This document shows, one piece after another, positions 4,299 to 6,657 of a DNA stretch of 6,657 nucleotides (within the stretch, counting starts at the first letter, position 1; each line of letters starts with the position of its first letter). The translations under genes were made by a program, and so were the position numbers. Source of the stretch: Oscillospiraceae bacterium (GTDB taxonomy: Bacteria; Bacillota; Clostridia; Oscillospirales; Acutalibacteraceae); contig JAISII010000157.1 of the NCBI GenBank assembly GCA_031262125.1, positions 1 to 6,657 on the forward strand, read 5' to 3'. The notes under the pieces were generated by a model that was given only the letters and a program-made list of their open reading frames with translations, was not told the DNA's origin and searched no databases.

Positions 4299-4883
4299 CT
4301 ATCTTTTATATTCCTCAGTTTTAATTTCCCCGTTTGCATCAGCGTCAAGCCGCAGCAGCCCCGGCTTATTCTCCATAACCGCAGTTGTTGCCGCCATAAG
4401 GGTGCTTTTGCTTTGTGCCGTCATATTGCTTAATGCCTGATAAAACCGAGTATCGCTGCCTTTTTTTAGGTAGCTTTTCTTAAGCTGCTGCGTTACCGTA
4501 AAAACTGCCGCCCCCGGCGGTATTATTGTTTTAGACGAAAAATATTTCAGGTTTTCTTTAATATCGGCATATCCCAAATTATCGTTAACAAGCACATATT
4601 GCACCTGCCCAAAAAACGGGTCGCCTGCTGTTTGTTCTCGCAGTTTTTTGCAAGCCGAGTTAAAATCATCGGCTGTTAATGTTACTGTGCTTTTTGTTTT
4701 TGAATTCTCGGAATTAAGCAATGCAAAGTCATAGGTTTGTGCTTTGTTAGAATTTTCGGCTTTGCTTACGCAAAAGCCTTCTACAATTATTTTTTGGTCT
4801 AAACCCGAGGACGAAAACCCCCAAAAGCCAAACGCAAAATAGGCAACCAGCACCACAGCAACTATAATTTTAAGTCTTTTCAT
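4299..4883 (-). CDS. GerAC-like spore germination protein, short form
   Basis: The 194-residue product has an N-terminal membrane anchor (about 4-23). The segment GLDQKIIVEGFCVSKAE (27-43) matches the strand that opens the GerAC N-terminal domain. DPFFGQVQYVLVNDNL (88-103) corresponds to the lff-h-k-i-iige-lA region. GerAC proteins are germinant-receptor lipoproteins of roughly 370-400 residues that work with GerAA and GerAB in the spore inner membrane. Here the lipobox cysteine is missing (FWGFSSS instead of SGCW) and the C-terminal GerAC domain is absent. It ends in TAG, and the frame beyond shows no GerAC sequence. The start is supported by AAGGAGG (complement of 4895-4901), 11 nt upstream, slightly far. 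The upstream neighbour is GerAB-like, which strengthens the call. It may be a reduced receptor subunit or a decayed remnant. Confidence 0.6.
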   Translation of the reverse strand: MKRLKIIVAVVLVAYFAFGFWGFSSSGLDQKIIVEGFCVSKAENSNKAQTYDFALLNSENSKTKSTVTLTADDFNSACKKLREQTAGDPFFGQVQYVLVNDNLGYADIKENLKYFSSKTIIPPGAAVFTVTQQLKKSYLKKGSDTRFYQALSNMTAQSKSTLMAATTAVMENKPGLLRLDADANGEIKTEEYKR

Positions 4884-4943
4884 TTTAGTTTATTCCTCCT
4901 TAAAAATGGTATTTTTTTGCAAACCACCCCGTCTGCTCAGCAC

Positions 4944-4973
4944 AATCTAAAAATATTTTTATTTTTTTAGATT
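4944..4973. repeat. A+T-rich inverted repeat upstream of the GerAC-like gene
   Basis: AATCTAAAAA (4944-4953) is the exact reverse complement of TTTTTAGATT (4964-4973), with a 10-nt spacer. It lies 60 nt upstream of the gene at 4299-4883. It might be a weak terminator or a stabilising hairpin; there is no G+C core. Confidence 0.4.
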
Positions 4974-5015
4974 TTTAATAAAAAATAATATTATTTTTTA
5001 CTTTGGGAGCAGCCA

Positions 5016-5204
5016 CCCCTCCCCGGAGGGGAATTTTTCCGCTTTCAATAGACTTTGGGGTTACCTTTTTCTCCTTCCGTCAGAGCTTACGCTCTGCCAC
5101 CTCCCTCTAAGAGGGAGGCTTTATGGATGGTGTGAACAAAAAAGTCTCCCTCTCAGCGGGGGATGTCGGCGAAGCCGACAGGGGGAGAAAGCGACGCAAG
5201 TCGC
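5016..5204. repeat. Cluster of G+C-rich palindromes (REP/MITE-like mosaic)
   Basis: Five separate hairpins lie in under 200 bp: CCCCTCC/GGAGGGG (5016-5022 with 5025-5031), CAGAGC/GCTCTG (5081-5086 with 5091-5096), CCTCCCTC/GAGGGAGG (5100-5107 with 5111-5118), TGTCGGC/GCCGACA (5164-5170 with 5174-5180) and GCGAC/GTCGC (5191-5195 with 5200-5204). No coding frame fits. Such palindrome mosaics resemble dispersed intergenic repeats of gut Clostridia; that association is from general knowledge. They fill most of the 395-bp gap 4884-5278 between the two germination genes and could hinder read-through from one to the other. Confidence 0.75.
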
Positions 5205-5290
5205 ATCTTGCCTCTTGCTTCTTGTTTCTTGCTCCTTGCAGCGGAGGGGAATATTTTCGCTTTCAATAGGCTTCGGGTTTATTTTTCTCT
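5025..5290 (+). repeat. Diverged direct repeat pair of about 48 bp (5025-5073 and 5243-5290)
   Basis: Both copies begin GGAGGGGAAT, share CGCTTTCAATAG, and continue into a T-rich end with TTTTTCT. They differ at several positions and by a small indel. They flank the palindrome cluster. The right copy contains the stop codon and last three codons of the GerAB-like gene. This suggests that a repeat unit inserted at, or replaced, the 3' end of that gene. Confidence 0.7.
5206..5240 (+). repeat. Five tandem heptamers, consensus TCTTGCT
   Basis: The units are TCTTGCC, TCTTGCT, TCTTGTT, TCTTGCT and CCTTGCA, in perfect 7-bp register. The array lies between the palindrome cluster and the right direct repeat, outside any coding region. 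It is a minisatellite-like array whose copy number may vary by slippage. Confidence 0.8.
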
Positions 5291-6334
5291 TACTCTTAAA
5301 AATGGCAATATGCAACCAAAGGCAAGGTTTACGCCTATAATAACCCAAGTGTTAAACAAAACGCTTTGCAAAAACTCAAAATAATGCAACGCAATTGCAC
5401 TTGCTGCAACCACTGTGCAAAAAACAACGGGCAAAAGCTTTGTGGGCTTTGCCTCAAACACATTGCCAAACTGCGTTTTTGCAAGCACGGCAAAAATACT
5501 CAGCAGCACAACAATTGCACCGCAAAAAAATGCAAAAAGCAAACCGTCTATCCCCCGCAAAATGCTGATTTTAGAAACAAGCGACAGTGCATAAACGGGG
5601 AACTTTTGCAAAAGCCCCCAGCTGCCCAAAACTGCGGTTGCCAAAAACAGCGTTGCAATAACAAAGCCTGTGCCAATGCACACAAAGGTTATGCAACGTT
5701 TTTTTGCAGCCTGCTCGGCTTTAAGGTTAGAGTATGCAAGCACCGGCAATGCAAAAAGCAGCGTTGCAAAATAATAAAGCGATTTTTCAAAGCCCGTGCC
5801 CTCAACCGTTGTGTATTCTGCAATGTTAACCGATTGTATTTGCACTAACGCACCCATCATAATAATCGAAAATACAATCAGCAGCCCTGCGCCGATAATC
5901 CACCCGACCCTGAAAACCACTTTTATCCCCTTGTAGGCGGCATACAGCACCAGTGCCATTACCATAACAATAAACAGCGGTGCGGGCAAGCCCTCTTGCA
6001 TTTCGCTTTTATAAAATGCCGAAAAGCGTGTTAAAAAGCAAACACAGGCATAGGCAAAATAGAGCGGGATAATTACAGCTTTAGCCGAAGCCATAATTGT
6101 ATTACTGCGGGGTTGCTGCACCCCGCTTTCTAACCTCAAAAGCAGCACGGCGGCAACCAAAGCAAGGGCTGTAAAGCCCAAAATGCACCCGACGGTAACC
6201 AAAAATTCGCCCTTGCCGAGTGCTTGTTCATTAAGAATTAAACCGCAGCCGGCAAGGCTTGCAAACAGCACAAAAAAGAACATCCCATGACGCATTGGGT
6301 TATTTTCGTTTTCTATTGTTTTGTTATAATTCAT
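5279..6334 (-). CDS. GerAB-like spore germination permease
   Basis: This is a 351-residue integral membrane protein with about ten hydrophobic helices (roughly 16-36, 43-67, 83-106, 118-135, 142-166, 185-202, 213-237, 261-285, 299-317, 325-346). The block KFPVYALSLVSKISILRGID (244-263), followed by GLLF, matches the FP...S...L-R-D-LF signature of the GerAB family, the APC-superfamily subunit that senses germinants or moves small molecules or ions in the spore inner membrane. Length is close to the usual 360-370. It is a divergent member; another APC transporter is the main alternative. The ATG has AGGAGC (complement of 6349-6354) 14 nt upstream, which is distant; no better start was found. 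No clear promoter is visible in 6335-6417. The last codons lie inside a dispersed repeat, so the extreme C-terminus may be altered. Confidence 0.68.
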   Translation of the reverse strand: MNYNKTIENENNPMRHGMFFFVLFASLAGCGLILNEQALGKGEFLVTVGCILGFTALALVAAVLLLRLESGVQQPRSNTIMASAKAVIIPLYFAYACVCFLTRFSAFYKSEMQEGLPAPLFIVMVMALVLYAAYKGIKVVFRVGWIIGAGLLIVFSIIMMGALVQIQSVNIAEYTTVEGTGFEKSLYYFATLLFALPVLAYSNLKAEQAAKKRCITFVCIGTGFVIATLFLATAVLGSWGLLQKFPVYALSLVSKISILRGIDGLLFAFFCGAIVVLLSIFAVLAKTQFGNVFEAKPTKLLPVVFCTVVAASAIALHYFEFLQSVLFNTWVIIGVNLAFGCILPFLRVREK

Positions 6335-6418
6335 ATTAATATAGTTTAGCTCCTAAGGTTTAGTTAGAAAAAAAATTAAACTTCCTGCATCGACACAGCT
6401 TTTCTTTTTTGTATATTC

Positions 6419-6431
6419 CCCCCGCAGGGGG
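6419..6431. repeat. CCCCC-GCA-GGGGG palindrome at the IS edge
   Basis: A 5-bp G/C stem with a 3-nt loop lies between the GerAB-like gene and the transposase promoter. It may sit at or beside the left end of the insertion sequence, whose terminal repeat cannot be fixed because the other end is outside the window. Confidence 0.5.
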
Positions 6432-6447
6432 CATTGGTAAATAGTTA

Positions 6448-6476
6448 TTGCATTTTCTAAAAATGTATGGTATAAT
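6448..6476 (+). promoter_or_regulatory. Transposase promoter
   Basis: TTGCAT (6448-6453) and TATAAT (6471-6476) are separated by 17 nt, with an extended -10 TGG (6468-6470). It faces rightward into the gene at 6506 and away from the GerAB-like gene. Confidence 0.7.
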
Positions 6477-6505
6477 AAAAGAAAACCATGAGAGGAGAAA
6501 ATGCA

Positions 6506-6657
6506 ATGGAATGTAAACATTGTGGCAGCACAAAAACTAGGAAGAATGGTGTAAGTAAAGGCTACCAACGCTACAAATGTAATACCTGCGGACGAACTTT
6601 TTCAGGAACTCCTGAAAAATTCAGTGCCAAAACCAAAGCGATGGCTGTGTTTATGAG
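6506..6657 (+). CDS. IS1-like transposase N-terminus (zinc ribbon), runs off window
   Basis: The first 50 codons are present: MECKHCGSTKTRKNGVSKGY, then QRYKCNTCGRTFSGTPEKFS and onward. CxxC pairs at C3/C6 and C25/C28 form a zinc ribbon, and the spacing around KNG...G.QRYKC..CGRTF is that of the DNA-binding N-terminus of IS1-type (InsA) and related transposases. AGGAG (6493-6497) stands 8 nt before ATG 6506; an in-frame ATG at 6488 would add six residues but would place the ribosome site inside the gene. The family beyond zinc-ribbon transposase is a reasoned guess. It sits where a gerAA gene would be expected upstream of gerAB. Confidence 0.65.
   Translation, partial: MECKHCGSTKTRKNGVSKGYQRYKCNTCGRTFSGTPEKFSAKTKAMAVFM

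Noticed and set aside
5206..5240. CRISPR array
   Set aside because: Units are 7 bp with no spacers; this is a simple tandem repeat, and no cas gene is present.
5366..5848. 160-codon plus-strand frame opposite the GerAB-like gene
   Set aside because: Its Cys/Lys/Asn-rich product is what antisense of a membrane protein gene gives, and there is no ribosome site.

Overview
The window looks like a chromosomal segment of an anaerobic, spore-forming Clostridia-type Firmicute, probably of the Oscillospiraceae/Ruminococcaceae kind. The basis is a type III glutamine synthetase, GerA-type spore germination genes, A+T-rich spacers with textbook TTGACA/TATAAT promoters, strong Shine-Dalgarno sites, and the G+C-rich palindromic spacer repeats I associate with gut Clostridia. 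No species is assigned.

Layout. Positions 1-89 hold a 16-C homopolymer and A+T-rich filler. Positions 90-1751 are a mirror-image cassette. Its two outer arms (about 90-411 and 1428-1751) are diverged inverted copies of one small module. Each module encodes a 29-residue hydrophobic peptide with a Lys-Lys end (196-285 minus, 1556-1645 plus). Each has its own promoter and structured leader, and a short convergent RNA from an opposing TTGACA-16-TATAAT promoter; the two transcripts meet at one bidirectional terminator hairpin. This is the architecture of a type I toxin-antitoxin locus. Between the arms lie a small XRE-type repressor gene (487-726 minus) and, divergently, a SLOG/DUF1273-like gene (848-1324 plus) that is broken by an amber codon at position 16. 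The spacer between them has a near-perfect promoter and dyad repeats of ACTCA/TGAGT that are probably the repressor's operators. Three near-identical hairpin terminators follow the XRE gene, the SLOG gene and the downstream glnN.

Positions 1901-3994 (minus) encode glutamine synthetase III (glnN), complete and apparently monocistronic. It has a consensus promoter, and its leader can fold either into an intrinsic terminator or into a competing hairpin with an AACGGU hexaloop, which suggests attenuation. Positions 4299-4883 and 5279-6334 (minus) encode a short GerAC-like protein without lipobox cysteine or C-terminal domain, and a ten-helix GerAB-like permease. They are split by 395 bp of palindromic and tandem repeats. 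No gerAA is present; instead a zinc-ribbon transposase gene of an IS1-like element starts at 6506 and runs off the right edge.

The strongest lead is the cassette at 90-1751: two diverged, inverted type-I-toxin-like modules bracketing a regulator/SLOG pair. The second is the glnN leader switch.
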